The notes: a model not told the origin generated them from the sequence alone. 55,428 bases of DNA from Clostridiales bacterium (GCA_004558825.1 SFDB01000009.1:1-55428); one strand, 5' to 3'. Shown: positions 1-7,411, numbered from the stretch's first letter. Program-made: numbers and translations.

Positions 1-1
1 G

Positions 2-175
2 CTGCTTTTAGGCGTCATAGCAAGCTACTTCCTGTTTGACACCGTGGCGGCGCTGCTCATCGGAGCAAACACTGGCGTAGATTTCTCGCTTATATCTGCA
101 CTCAAGGCGCTCGGCTTAGAAGCGGCCGTGACGGCGGTGGGCAGCGCGATTGGTGGGATTGGGGGTAAAAAGTAG
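2..175 (+). CDS. C-terminal fragment of a membrane protein, cut by the window edge
   Basis: An open frame enters from the left edge and stops at TAG 173-175, giving 57 residues. It holds a hydrophobic stretch (LLLGVIASYFLF followed by VAALLIG), a second apolar segment, and a Gly-rich tail ending GGIGGKK. This looks like the last one or two transmembrane helices of an integral membrane protein with a basic cytoplasmic end. I cannot name the family. A G-rich stretch just after the stop (175-182) may serve as a ribosome binding site for the broken ORF that follows. Confidence 0.55.
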   Translation: MLLGVIASYFLFDTVAALLIGANTGVDFSLISALKALGLEAAVTAVGSAIGGIGGKK

Positions 176-185
176 GGGGGAGCAT

Positions 186-275
186 CTGAGCAGGAATCGC
201 AGAGCGCCGGATAAGCACCGCCATCTTTCGGAACATATCCGGGCCATGACGGCGCTGTTTATTGGGATGATATAG
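186..275 (+). pseudogene. Truncated small ORF, probably the 5' end of a membrane protein gene
   Basis: After the GGGGGGAG stretch at 175-182 a frame opens at CTG 186 and runs to TAG 273-275. It encodes a basic N-terminus (SRNRRAPDKHRHLSEHIR) followed by the first residues of an apolar segment (MTALFIGMI), and then stops. A charged head plus the beginning of a transmembrane helix suggests a membrane protein gene cut after about 30 codons, where the LytTR locus begins. No ATG lies at the expected start, so it could also be chance coding. Low confidence. Confidence 0.25.
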
Positions 276-300
276 TGCAATTCATGTTTCTATAATTGCA
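276..300 (+). promoter_or_regulatory. Inverted repeat around a candidate -10 box upstream of the LytTR gene
   Basis: TGCAATT (276-282) and AATTGCA (294-300) form a 7-bp inverted repeat with an 11-base spacer. The spacer and right arm contain TATAAT (291-296), a candidate -10 box for the LytTR gene at 388. A repeat in this place could be an operator. LytTR proteins usually bind direct repeats, so self-regulation is only a guess. No good -35 box is seen. Confidence 0.35.
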
Positions 301-387
301 ATGTATTCAAATTATATTGAACGTACCAGATTAGGGCTATATACTTTATTGTGTAATGCTGTTATTACTGTTAGGAGGTGCAGAGAT

Positions 388-840
388 TTGAAAGTCAAAC
401 TCGCTGTCAGCAATGAGCGTCACGACGAAATTAAAAAAATGCTCGCCGAGCGAGGAATAGAAACAGACGACAGCTCTGACTTGGTATTGAGCGAAAGCAA
501 TAGATTCCCTGATAATTTGACTGTTAAGGATACGACTGCAAACGTGCGTATTATTCTGCCCGTTGAGGATATATCCTACATAGAAACATACGGTCATTCG
601 GTTGAAGTGCATACAAGAGACAAGACATATCAGGCAATGGATAGATTATATAAAATCGTTAATTTGCTTGATCCGAATAAATTCTTGCGTATCAGCAATT
701 CCGTTGTGATAAATACGGATAAAGTGAAAAAGATAACATCGACACTTTCCATGAAGTTTATCTTAACTATGTCGGACGGCAAAAGCGTTGATGTAACAAG
801 AAGCTACTATTATATTTTCAAAGAATACTTTGACATATAA
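388..840 (+). CDS. LytTR-family DNA-binding regulator without a receiver domain
   Basis: The start is taken as TTG 388 because AGGAGG (373-378) sits just before it; the open frame itself extends upstream to 301. The product is 150 residues. The first ~45 are charged (NERHDEIKKMLAERGIE), and the last ~100 are a LytTR DNA-binding domain with the typical run VEDISYIETYGHSVEVHT, then a YKIVNLL helix and FLRISNSVVIN. There is no response-regulator receiver domain, so the input must come from elsewhere. The next gene starts 14 bases on and encodes a membrane protein, the arrangement of LytTR regulatory systems such as HdrRM and BrsRM, where the membrane partner restrains the regulator. The family call is firm; the mechanism here is inferred. 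Confidence 0.85.
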   Translation: MKVKLAVSNERHDEIKKMLAERGIETDDSSDLVLSESNRFPDNLTVKDTTANVRIILPVEDISYIETYGHSVEVHTRDKTYQAMDRLYKIVNLLDPNKFLRISNSVVINTDKVKKITSTLSMKFILTMSDGKSVDVTRSYYYIFKEYFDI

Positions 841-854
841 AGGAGGATTTTGAC

Positions 855-1523
855 ATGAGCATTTCCGTTTTTGTTTTCGTTATCGTAGCAATCACGGTTG
901 TATTAACCTTAATCGCTATCGGCTATTTCCTGTTATACACAAACGTAATCAACAAGGCTTTGGTTACGAGAGGACGCAAGCATTTGCACATGATACCGCC
1001 GTATAAAGTGGTTATTTCTTTGCTTATTGTGCTAATTATCGGCGCTGTCGTTCTTGGCTTAATTTATCTTCCGATTGCGAACCGAATGACGAGCGCCCAT
1101 GATATAGAAAAAAACTTACGAGAGTTTCAAGTGGTGAATGATGAGTGGAATGTTGAGGTTGCCATGTCGGATAATATCGCTGCGGCATTGGCTTATGACG
1201 ACGAATTGACCGACTACACTTTTGCAATTTACAGAAGTTCTAACGATACTTTTAGAAATTATGAATATCGGTATGGCGGTCATACCGCATCAGTCGAGCA
1301 AAGCGTGAGCGTTTATAAATATGACGGTACTCTTGTCCTTTTGTCTATGAATGCGCTTCATATCGCAAAAATTGAGCGTCACGACGGGGAATCCTACGAA
1401 ATCGACCCTAACAGTCCGTTTGTCCTCGTAATACCGAGCGGCGGCTTTGACGTTTACGACAGCGACGGGGATTTAATTGATTTGGAGCAAGATTGGTGGT
1501 ACGAAATGCGACAAGCAGACTAA
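855..1523 (+). CDS. Membrane protein partner of the LytTR regulator
   Basis: The start is ATG 855 behind AAAGGAGG, 14 bases after the LytTR gene, so the two are almost certainly one transcript. The 222-residue product has a first transmembrane helix at about residues 4-27, a short basic loop (TRGRKHLHMIPPYK), a second helix at about 51-71, and then ~150 polar residues rich in Asp, Glu and Tyr. With both helices near the N-terminus, the C-terminal part is probably outside the cell. I recognise no catalytic motif or named domain. Its position suggests a sensor or inhibitor of the upstream regulator. A surface or cell-envelope protein that is merely co-transcribed is the alternative. Confidence 0.7.
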   Translation: MSISVFVFVIVAITVVLTLIAIGYFLLYTNVINKALVTRGRKHLHMIPPYKVVISLLIVLIIGAVVLGLIYLPIANRMTSAHDIEKNLREFQVVNDEWNVEVAMSDNIAAALAYDDELTDYTFAIYRSSNDTFRNYEYRYGGHTASVEQSVSVYKYDGTLVLLSMNALHIAKIERHDGESYEIDPNSPFVLVIPSGGFDVYDSDGDLIDLEQDWWYEMRQAD

Positions 1524-1669
1524 ATGTCCATGCAATAGAACAGTGTCTCCCTGTAGCCTTCATGCGCACGCACCCTCTTTTAAGTTGCTCATTTTTAGAT
1601 AAAACATAGCTATGCTGCGCAAGTTTCCTTTTACGGCACGGAGCGTTGTTACACATCTATATTACAGCG

Positions 1670-1974
1670 CTACGCTATGCCTGCGAGAATTGCTGTATTC
1701 TTTGATTTGTAAGCTGCTATCTCCGGCATGTTTATCTCGGGATTTCTGCGGCGCATATTGCGGATGAGCCTGATTTCTTCCTCGGTGTGCCGGTTTGGGT
1801 GGCTTTGTGGTTGTGTGCGAGGGATGCAGCGTTTCCGTCCCGGCGCTGCCGCCGGAAGTAAATGTACGACCGGCTTTTGTTATACTTGCGGCCGGCGCGG
1901 CTTACACCGTACTTCTCCGCGTATTTCATCAGAGATTGCCGGTATTCCATGTCCTGTGCTATACTCTTTTTCAT
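1670..1974 (-). mobile_element. Frameshifted N-terminal remnant of an IS transposase
   Basis: Read on the minus strand from ATG 1974, the product begins MKKSIAQDMEYRQSLMKYAE and continues with a helix-turn-helix stretch (KYGVSRAGRKYNKS, then SYIYF). This is the start of a common DDE transposase type in Firmicutes. Near 1800-1815 the reading frame breaks. The next frame picks up the expected continuation SHPNRHTEEEIRLIRNMRRR and ends at a stop at 1670. The catalytic domain is absent. The rest of the 1524-2174 gap holds no gene that I can support. Confidence 0.7.
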
Positions 1975-2072
1975 GAAGGATATGGTTTCCTCTCAGGTTT
2001 GGTTTTGTGTATTGACTCTACTTTAACCCATGAGACGCTATCATTCATACTTTTTGTTCTTTTGTCCAAGAT

Positions 2073-2092
2073 GTGTTGTAGTACTACAACAC
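2073..2092. repeat. Perfect 20-bp palindrome
   Basis: GTGTTGTAGT (2073-2082) is followed directly by its exact reverse complement, ACTACAACAC (2083-2092). It lies between the transposase remnant and the pgsA promoter, about 27 bases upstream of the -35 box. It could be an operator for a dimeric regulator or part of the degraded insertion sequence. The flanking bases do not extend the symmetry. Confidence 0.6.
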
Positions 2093-2118
2093 TGCATCGA
2101 CCGCCACGGTAAAAGCGG

Positions 2119-2146
2119 TTGATTTTTGCAAAGCATGTATTATAAT
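2119..2146 (+). promoter_or_regulatory. Predicted sigma-A promoter of pgsA
   Basis: TTGATT (2119-2124) and TATAAT (2141-2146) are separated by 16 bases. The start codon of pgsA is about 28 bases downstream of the -10 box, with GGGAGG between them. Confidence 0.6.
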
Positions 2147-2174
2147 AGTAGAGAAATCAACGGGAGGCTACCGA

Positions 2175-2729
2175 ATGCGGCATATACCTAATATATTATC
2201 ATTCATACGATTGATACTCGTAGGTGTATTTATTGCGCTGTTTATCAATGGAAAGTATATTGCGGCACTTGCAACATACGTTGCGGCTTTTGCAACGGAT
2301 CTGCTTGATGGGTATCTTGCCCGTCGCAATAATTGGATTAGTGATCTTGGAAAAGTGCTTGATCCGCTTGCGGACAAGCTTCTGCTCATTGCTGCGATTG
2401 TTTGCTTCTGGAGCGAAGGTTGGCTGGACACATGGATTCTCGTTGTTGTTCTTGCAAAAGAATCGCTTATGATAATCGGCGGCGTTTTCATGCTTAAGCG
2501 TAAGGTCGTAGTTTATGCCGATTGGTTTGGCAAAATAGCCGCAGGCCTTTTCAATGCTGCCGTCGTGCTTACGATACTTAAGGCTGAGCTGCTGCCGCAG
2601 ATAGGTATACTAAACACAATCGTTTTTGCTGCTGCTATTGTCGCCGCGTTGGGAGCGCTGGTGCATTATTATTTTAAGACGGTCAATCCGTATTTTTTGA
2701 AGAAGCGCGAAGAAAAAAAGCGTTCGTAA
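2175..2729 (+). CDS. pgsA: CDP-diacylglycerol--glycerol-3-phosphate 3-phosphatidyltransferase
   Basis: The product is a 184-residue integral membrane enzyme that makes phosphatidylglycerophosphate, the committed step to phosphatidylglycerol and cardiolipin. The full CDP-alcohol phosphotransferase signature is present: D42, D45, G46, A49, R50, G59, D63 and D67 with exactly the family spacing. Several hydrophobic helices follow, and the C-terminus is basic (KKREEKKRS). GGGAGG precedes the ATG. The gene has its own promoter and lies between a transposase remnant and an Rhs remnant, not in a recognisable operon. It could be an extra copy; the rest of the genome would be needed to tell. Confidence 0.93.
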   Translation: MRHIPNILSFIRLILVGVFIALFINGKYIAALATYVAAFATDLLDGYLARRNNWISDLGKVLDPLADKLLLIAAIVCFWSEGWLDTWILVVVLAKESLMIIGGVFMLKRKVVVYADWFGKIAAGLFNAAVVLTILKAELLPQIGILNTIVFAAAIVAALGALVHYYFKTVNPYFLKKREEKKRS

Positions 2730-2792
2730 GCTTGATTTTAGGCACTATGCGGTTCTCCTCGGTGAACATGTGGGGCGGCGAATAAAGGGTGA

Positions 2793-3030
2793 CCTGCGTT
2801 ATTGCTGACGGCAAAAATGGACGGCCTCCTGTTCAGACCTTCAGCTACGACGCAGGCGGAAATGTGGTGTTGGTGAACTATAACGGCACGGCGTATTACT
2901 ATCTCCGAAACGGTCCAAAACGACGTCATAAAGTTGATTGACGGTTGCGGCAGCGCCGTTGTACAATACACATACGATGACAGTTGGGGCAAGCGGCAGT
3001 TATGCAAACGAGTGGCGACAGAGCTGTCTA
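2793..3030 (+). pseudogene. Rhs/YD-repeat protein remnant
   Basis: A decayed coding stretch reads PPVQTFSYDAGGNVVLVNYN followed by GTAYYYLRN in one frame. After a shift near 2905 it continues as VQNDVIKLIDGCGSAVVQYT and YDDSWGK. The patterns FSYDAxGNV, YYYLRNxQNDVIxLID and VxYTYDxWGK are hallmarks of the C-terminal core of Rhs/YD-repeat toxin carriers. There is no start, there is at least one frameshift, and no toxin tip remains. In the rest of the 2730-3336 gap I see only the hairpin at 3169-3222 and the nth promoter. Confidence 0.65.
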
Positions 3031-3168
3031 AAACACACTAAGAGTTAAAAGTGCGTAAGTGAAGCGACGAAGATGGGTGCCGAACATAGATTCAAAAGTT
3101 ATAGACTAATAAAACCGACTGTCGACGAGATACAGCATGATAAGCCTGCAATGGATTCTGTAAAAAAA

Positions 3169-3222
3169 GCAATCCTGAGGCAGGGAAGGTAATCAAAGAT
3201 ACCTTGTGAGATCCGGGATTGC
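3169..3222. other. Nested inverted repeats, possible RNA structure
   Basis: Outer arms GCAATCC (3169-3175) and GGATTGC (3216-3222) enclose inner arms AAGGTA (3186-3191) and TACCTT (3200-3205). The nested pairing could fold as RNA, but no T-tract follows, so a classic terminator is unlikely. It lies in non-coding sequence between the Rhs remnant and nth. Confidence 0.3.
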
Positions 3223-3278
3223 CGTCTGCACGGTTAAGCTGTTACAGTTTGCTTGATGGGAAAGCGGTGAACATATAC

Positions 3279-3308
3279 TTGCAAAACACGCGATTTTGAG
3301 TTTATAAT
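3279..3308 (+). promoter_or_regulatory. Predicted sigma-A promoter of nth-obgE-yhbY
   Basis: TTGCAA (3279-3284) and TATAAT (3303-3308) with an 18-base spacer lie 29 bases before the nth start. AAGGAGG sits between them. The three downstream genes have short gaps and probably share this promoter. Confidence 0.6.
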
Positions 3309-3336
3309 CAAATGATAGCTTCAAGGAGGCCATAGC

Positions 3337-3975
3337 ATGGATGAAAAAAAGAGAAACGCTGAGATAATGCGGCTTTTGGAGGAGGCATACCCGGATGCGG
3401 CGCCTCAGCTCGTTTTTTCAAACCCATTTGAGCTTCTTATCGCAACAATGCTCAGTGCGCAATGCACCGATAAGCAGGTAAATAAATGCACTGCTCCGCT
3501 TTTTCGCGATCACCCGAATGCCGCATCGATAAGCTCTATGAGCGAAGATGAGCTTAATGCATATATAAAGCCATGCGGCTTATATAAAACAAAATGCAGG
3601 CACATACTTGAAACGTGTGCGATACTCGTCGATAAATACGGCGGAAACGTTCCCGACACGCGTGAAGAACTTATGTCGTTGCCGGGCGTAGGCCGCAAAA
3701 CGGCAAATGTGGTGCTTTCAAATGCTTTTTTTGTTCCTGCAATAGCCGTTGATACGCATGTTGCACGGGTATCAAACAGGCTCGGGTTGGCAGATTCTAA
3801 CGACACGCTCAGAATAGAGCTGTCGCTGAATGAAAAAATACCGCGCGAAAAATGGGCTCTTGCGCACCATCTGCTTATTTTTCACGGCAGACGCGTTTGC
3901 AGCGCAAAAAAGCCGTCGTGTGAAACCTGCACGCTGAAGGAGCTTTGCGAATTTTATTCAAAAATGGAGGAATGA
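3337..3975 (+). CDS. nth: Endonuclease III (DNA glycosylase/AP lyase)
   Basis: The 212-residue product removes oxidised pyrimidines and nicks the resulting abasic site in base excision repair. The helix-hairpin-helix LPGVGRKTA contains the catalytic Lys121, and the catalytic Asp139 follows in AVDTHVARVSNRLG. A [4Fe-4S] cluster is bound by Cys188, Cys195, Cys198 and Cys204, with the exact C-x6-C-x2-C-x5-C spacing. Length is normal for bacterial Nth. AAGGAGG precedes the ATG. obgE begins 30 bases downstream. Confidence 0.96.
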   Translation: MDEKKRNAEIMRLLEEAYPDAAPQLVFSNPFELLIATMLSAQCTDKQVNKCTAPLFRDHPNAASISSMSEDELNAYIKPCGLYKTKCRHILETCAILVDKYGGNVPDTREELMSLPGVGRKTANVVLSNAFFVPAIAVDTHVARVSNRLGLADSNDTLRIELSLNEKIPREKWALAHHLLIFHGRRVCSAKKPSCETCTLKELCEFYSKMEE

Positions 3976-4005
3976 AATAAGCTTTAGTTTGTTTCAAAAG
4001 GGAAA

Positions 4006-5274
4006 ATGAGTTTTGTAGACAGAGCTAAGATAGTGATAAAATCAGGCGACGGCGGCGACGGCTGCTCGTCGTTTCACCGCGAAAAATTTGTGCAGCGCGG
4101 CGGCCCGGACGGCGGCGACGGCGGAAACGGAGGTAACGTTGTACTGTTTGCCGACGCGGGAATGAATACTCTGCTTGACTTTAAATTTGCGCGCTTTTAC
4201 AGGGCGCAAAACGGCGAAAGCGGGCGTTCGAAACTCCAGCGCGGCAAAAACGGCGATGATCTTGTTATCAAAGTCCCCGTCGGCACGATAGTTAAAGACA
4301 TCTCAAGCGGCAAGATAATTGCCGACATGAACGTATCGGGAAAGACGCGCATAGTGCTCCACGGCGGGCGCGGCGGCAAGGGGAACGCACGCTTTGCCAC
4401 ACCCACAAAGCAAAGCCCCAAGTTTTCGCAGCCGGGCCAGAAAACGCTTGAGCATGAAATCGAGCTTGAACTTAAAACGATTGCCGATGTAGGCCTAATA
4501 GGACTCCCGAACGTTGGAAAGTCGACAATACTCTCCGTGCTTACAAACGCAAAACCGAAGATAGCCAACTACCATTTTACGACGCTTACGCCGAATCTTG
4601 GTGTCGTTAAACGCTATGACTCATCATTCGTGCTTGCAGACATACCCGGACTTATAGAAGGCGCCGCCGACGGAGCAGGCCTCGGTCACGATTTTCTGCG
4701 TCATATCGAGCGTACGCGCATGCTTGTACATGTGCTAGACATTTCCGGTTCCGAAGGCAGGAATCCCGTTGATGATTATCGCCGCATAAACAGCGAGCTT
4801 GAAAAATACAGCAAGCGCCTCGCTCAACTGCCGCAAATAATCGCCGCAAATAAAATGGACATAACCGGAGCCGATGAGAATCTCGAGCTCCTCAAGAAAG
4901 AGGTTGAAAACGACGGAGTGAAGGTGTTTCCCGTATCGGCGGCAGCGGTTAAGGGCTTTGACGCGCTTCTTGACGAGATAATTAAAACGCTTGCCGCGCT
5001 TCCGAAAGTATATGAATTTGAAGAGGAGGATATGCCTGAACGTACTAAATATGAGCCGGGCTTTGAAATAGCCATGGACGGAGATGTCTTTGTCGTAAGC
5101 GGAGGCAGTGTAGACTATATACTCGATACAACATATGCCGACGACGAAATATCCATGCGCCGCTTCCAGCAGTATTTGATAAAAGAGGGGATTATTGATG
5201 CACTGCGTAAAAAAGGCGCAAACGAAACGAGCACCGTTCGCATGGGTGAATGGGAATTTGATTTTATTGAATAG
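4006..5274 (+). CDS. obgE: Obg GTPase, 50S ribosome assembly
   Basis: The 422-residue product has the three Obg parts. The glycine-rich Obg fold occupies residues 1-158 (GDGGDG, GGPDGGDGGNGG, GGRGGKGNARF). The G domain carries GLPNVGKST (166-174), DIPGL and NKMD. The C-terminal ~75 residues are the OCT domain found in Gram-positive Obg. In the family this GTPase binds the 50S subunit, (p)ppGpp and stress-response factors, and in Bacillus it is needed for sporulation entry. It sits between nth and the ribosome-assembly gene yhbY, as in many Firmicutes. Confidence 0.97.
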   Translation: MSFVDRAKIVIKSGDGGDGCSSFHREKFVQRGGPDGGDGGNGGNVVLFADAGMNTLLDFKFARFYRAQNGESGRSKLQRGKNGDDLVIKVPVGTIVKDISSGKIIADMNVSGKTRIVLHGGRGGKGNARFATPTKQSPKFSQPGQKTLEHEIELELKTIADVGLIGLPNVGKSTILSVLTNAKPKIANYHFTTLTPNLGVVKRYDSSFVLADIPGLIEGAADGAGLGHDFLRHIERTRMLVHVLDISGSEGRNPVDDYRRINSELEKYSKRLAQLPQIIAANKMDITGADENLELLKKEVENDGVKVFPVSAAAVKGFDALLDEIIKTLAALPKVYEFEEEDMPERTKYEPGFEIAMDGDVFVVSGGSVDYILDTTYADDEISMRRFQQYLIKEGIIDALRKKGANETSTVRMGEWEFDFIE

Positions 5275-5288
5275 AATAGAAAGGCAGT

Positions 5289-5585
5289 ATGTCGATGAAC
5301 GTAACAAGTAAACAAAGAGCAAAGCTTCGCTCGATGGCAAACACTCTTCAGCCCATATTCCAAATAGGCAAAGGCGGCCTTACACCGATAATTACATCGG
5401 AGCTTGATCTTGCGCTTGAAGCGCGCGAGCTTATAAAGATAACGGTGCTTGAGACATGCGACGCCGATGTACGCGAGCTTTCCGACACGCTGTGCGCGAG
5501 GCTGCGAGCTGTACCGGTGCAGTGCATAGGCAGAAAAATAGTAATCTACAGACCATCAAAAGAGAACAGAAAGATTGAGCTTTGA
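5289..5585 (+). CDS. yhbY: CRM-domain RNA-binding protein of the YhbY family
   Basis: The product is one CRM domain of 98 residues, with the family loop GKGG at about residues 29-32 and the pattern ELIKITVL. YhbY proteins associate with pre-50S particles. The start is ATG 5289; ATG 5295 is possible. It follows obgE by 14 bases with AGAAAGG before it, so it is probably the last gene of the nth-obgE-yhbY transcript. A hairpin at 5627 lies 41 bases past the stop. Confidence 0.93.
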   Translation: MSMNVTSKQRAKLRSMANTLQPIFQIGKGGLTPIITSELDLALEARELIKITVLETCDADVRELSDTLCARLRAVPVQCIGRKIVIYRPSKENRKIEL

Positions 5586-5626
5586 CAGTCTGCGTCAACG
5601 GCCTTTGTCATAGGCGCGCAATCCAA

Positions 5627-5656
5627 ATGCGGCTGCCCGAAATCGGACAGCCGCAT
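5627..5656. terminator. Hairpin after yhbY, near-copy of the hairpin at 5856
   Basis: ATGCGGCTG and CAGCCGCAT form a 9-bp stem around CCCGAAATCGGA. No T-tract follows. The same sequence, with one base different in the loop-proximal arm, recurs at 5857-5886. The copy nearer yhbY has probably lost full terminator strength after the duplication. Confidence 0.5.
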
Positions 5657-5662
5657 CAGCTT

Positions 5663-5851
5663 GTCGAAAAACCTTGGGGTTGTTAAGGGGCCGCAGCCCC
5701 TTAAGTTAATTCCGGCTTTGACGACATGTGCGTCAAAACGGATGAAAACCCTTAGGCTTTCGTACTTTGCGGGTTTTGCCGCACGGGAGCGAATGCGAGA
5801 GGCAAAACACGGGGAAAACTCGAAAAAGTGGTAGTATGCCACTTTTTCGAC
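5663..5851. repeat. MITE-like element with terminal inverted repeats
   Basis: GTCGAAAAA (5663-5671) and TTTTTCGAC (5843-5851) are perfect 9-bp terminal inverted repeats around about 170 bases without a credible gene. Inside are a 9-bp hairpin with TTAAGGGGC arms (5683-5704) and a 12-bp hairpin with TCGAAAAAGTGG arms (5820-5850). The element lies between two nearly identical terminator-like hairpins. A small non-autonomous element or a genome-wide intergenic repeat explains it best. I cannot see other copies in this window. Confidence 0.45.
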
Positions 5852-5855
5852 ACTA

Positions 5856-5897
5856 AATGCGGCTGCCCGAAATCGGGCAGCCGCATTCTATTGCTTT
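5856..5897. terminator. Bidirectional terminator between yhbY and the purine permease gene
   Basis: AATGCGGCTGCCCG and CGGGCAGCCGCATT make a perfect 14-bp stem with an AAAT loop (5856-5887). CTATTGCTTTT follows on the plus side. It lies between converging genes and would also end the minus-strand permease transcript. Confidence 0.75.
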
Positions 5898-5910
5898 TAT
5901 GTCGATTTAA

Positions 5911-7332
5911 TTAACGGGAGACAAAGAACATCACAGCGAACAGCACGCCGATGATCCATGTGCCAACCTTAATCTCCTTGGCTCTGCCCGTGAAGAGCAT
6001 GATGAGTATATAGGAGATAAGACCGAATGCAATGCCGTAGGAGATATTGTATGTGAACGGCATCATCGCCATTGTGAGGAAGGCGGGAACGGCAACGGCC
6101 GGATCCTTCCAGTCAATGCCGATAACTCCGCCAATCATAAGCACGCCGACGTAGATAAGCGCCGCAGCGGTGGCACACGACGGGATAAGCTCGGCAACCG
6201 GAGCAAAGAACATTGCGATAAGGAACATTGCAGCCGTTGCAATGGATGTAAGACCTGTACGGCCTCCCTCGGCAACGCCGGCAGAGGATTCAACAAATGT
6301 TGTAACTGTCGAAGTGCCGCAGATAGCGCCTGTACATGTCGCTATGGCGTCAGAAAGCATGGCCTTGTCCATATTCGGAACATCGCCCTCTTCAGTGAGC
6401 ATATTGCCGCAGGCGCAGGCACCGTAGAGCGTGCCGAGCGTATCAAACATGTCAACCATGCAGAATGCGAGCATAGTTGTTATAAATGTTATAACAAAGC
6501 TGGTGACGCCGTTTGCTTCGATGAACGACGTAAAATTGAAGCCCTCGGTGAACACCTTGCCAACGGCCATCGTTCCAAAGTCTTTGAAAGGAGCGAGTAC
6601 ATCGAGGTTAAACTTACTGGCAAAACCTTCATAGAAGCCGGGAATCGTGAATCCGAGCGCATAATAGACGGCCGTAGCGCCGAGAATGCCCCAAAGAATG
6701 GCACCCTTGACTTTTTTCTTGCTCATTATGGCGATCGCGATAACGGCAAGTATTGTTACAAGCAACGGCATGATTGTTTCCCAAGTTACAGCATCGTTAA
6801 AGAAAATGTTGAACGAGTGAAGATCAACGAGTGTTGCGTCACTTTTAATAACAATGCCGGAATTCTGCAGGCCTATGAATGCAATGAAAAGGCCGATACC
6901 TGCGGCAATGGCGGTTTTTACGGCTTTGGGTATGGCAGCAAATATTGTCTTGCGAAGTCCCGTTACTGTGAGAAGCACGAATACGAGACCGTCGACCAAT
7001 ACCATAACAAGGGCGTTCGCGTAGGAGAAGCCCATACCGACAACAACCGAATATACAAAGAATGCATTCAGTCCCATGCCGGAAGCCTGTGCCAGAGGCA
7101 GATTTGAAAGAAGACCAATCAGCAGCGTACCGATAACGGCGGAAATAGCTGTCGCAACATAGATAGCGCCGTAGCTTACGCCGAGTACGTTCGTGCCGTC
7201 ACCGAACGGATTGGCAAACATACCGGCATTGACCATGAGTATGTAAGCCATTGCCATGAATGTGGTAATACCGGCTACAATCTCGGTCTTCACATTCGTG
7301 CCGTGTTCTTCAAGCTTAAAGAACTTTTTCAT
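5911..7332 (-). CDS. NCS2-family purine permease (AzgA/PbuG-like)
   Basis: The 473-residue polytopic membrane protein is of the AzgA/COG2252 branch of nucleobase transporters, which import adenine, hypoxanthine or guanine with protons. It opens MKKFFKLEEHGTNVKTEI and then VAGITTFMAMAYILMVN, and carries the family motifs QASGMGLNAFF and TSTVTTFVESSAGVAEGGRTG. About 12-14 hydrophobic segments are visible. AAGGAAGG precedes the ATG. It is a single gene with its own promoter. I found no purine riboswitch in its short leader. The exact substrate is not readable from the sequence. Confidence 0.92.
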   Translation of the reverse strand: MKKFFKLEEHGTNVKTEIVAGITTFMAMAYILMVNAGMFANPFGDGTNVLGVSYGAIYVATAISAVIGTLLIGLLSNLPLAQASGMGLNAFFVYSVVVGMGFSYANALVMVLVDGLVFVLLTVTGLRKTIFAAIPKAVKTAIAAGIGLFIAFIGLQNSGIVIKSDATLVDLHSFNIFFNDAVTWETIMPLLVTILAVIAIAIMSKKKVKGAILWGILGATAVYYALGFTIPGFYEGFASKFNLDVLAPFKDFGTMAVGKVFTEGFNFTSFIEANGVTSFVITFITTMLAFCMVDMFDTLGTLYGACACGNMLTEEGDVPNMDKAMLSDAIATCTGAICGTSTVTTFVESSAGVAEGGRTGLTSIATAAMFLIAMFFAPVAELIPSCATAAALIYVGVLMIGGVIGIDWKDPAVAVPAFLTMAMMPFTYNISYGIAFGLISYILIMLFTGRAKEIKVGTWIIGVLFAVMFFVSR

Positions 7333-7382
7333 AGAGTACCTTCCTTTTCGCAGTTAATATTAAGCAACTTAATGCCATAATG

Positions 7383-7411
7383 ATTATATTATGAATTGCG
7401 ACAAATGTAAA
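7383..7411 (-). promoter_or_regulatory. Predicted sigma-A promoter of the purine permease gene
   Basis: On the minus strand TTTACA (7411-7406) and TATAAT (7388-7383) are 17 bases apart. The -10 box is about 50 bases upstream of the start codon, too close to leave room for a riboswitch. Confidence 0.65.

Noticed and set aside
301..387. ATG 301 as the LytTR start
   Set aside because: No ribosome binding site is there; TTG 388 has AGGAGG at the right distance and begins nearer the domain.
1795..2112. 105-residue plus-strand ORF
   Set aside because: It is antisense to the transposase remnant, runs into non-coding sequence and lacks a ribosome binding site.
7333..7411. Purine riboswitch before the permease gene
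   Set aside because: The predicted promoter leaves a leader of only about 45 bases, and no purine-aptamer junction sequence is seen.
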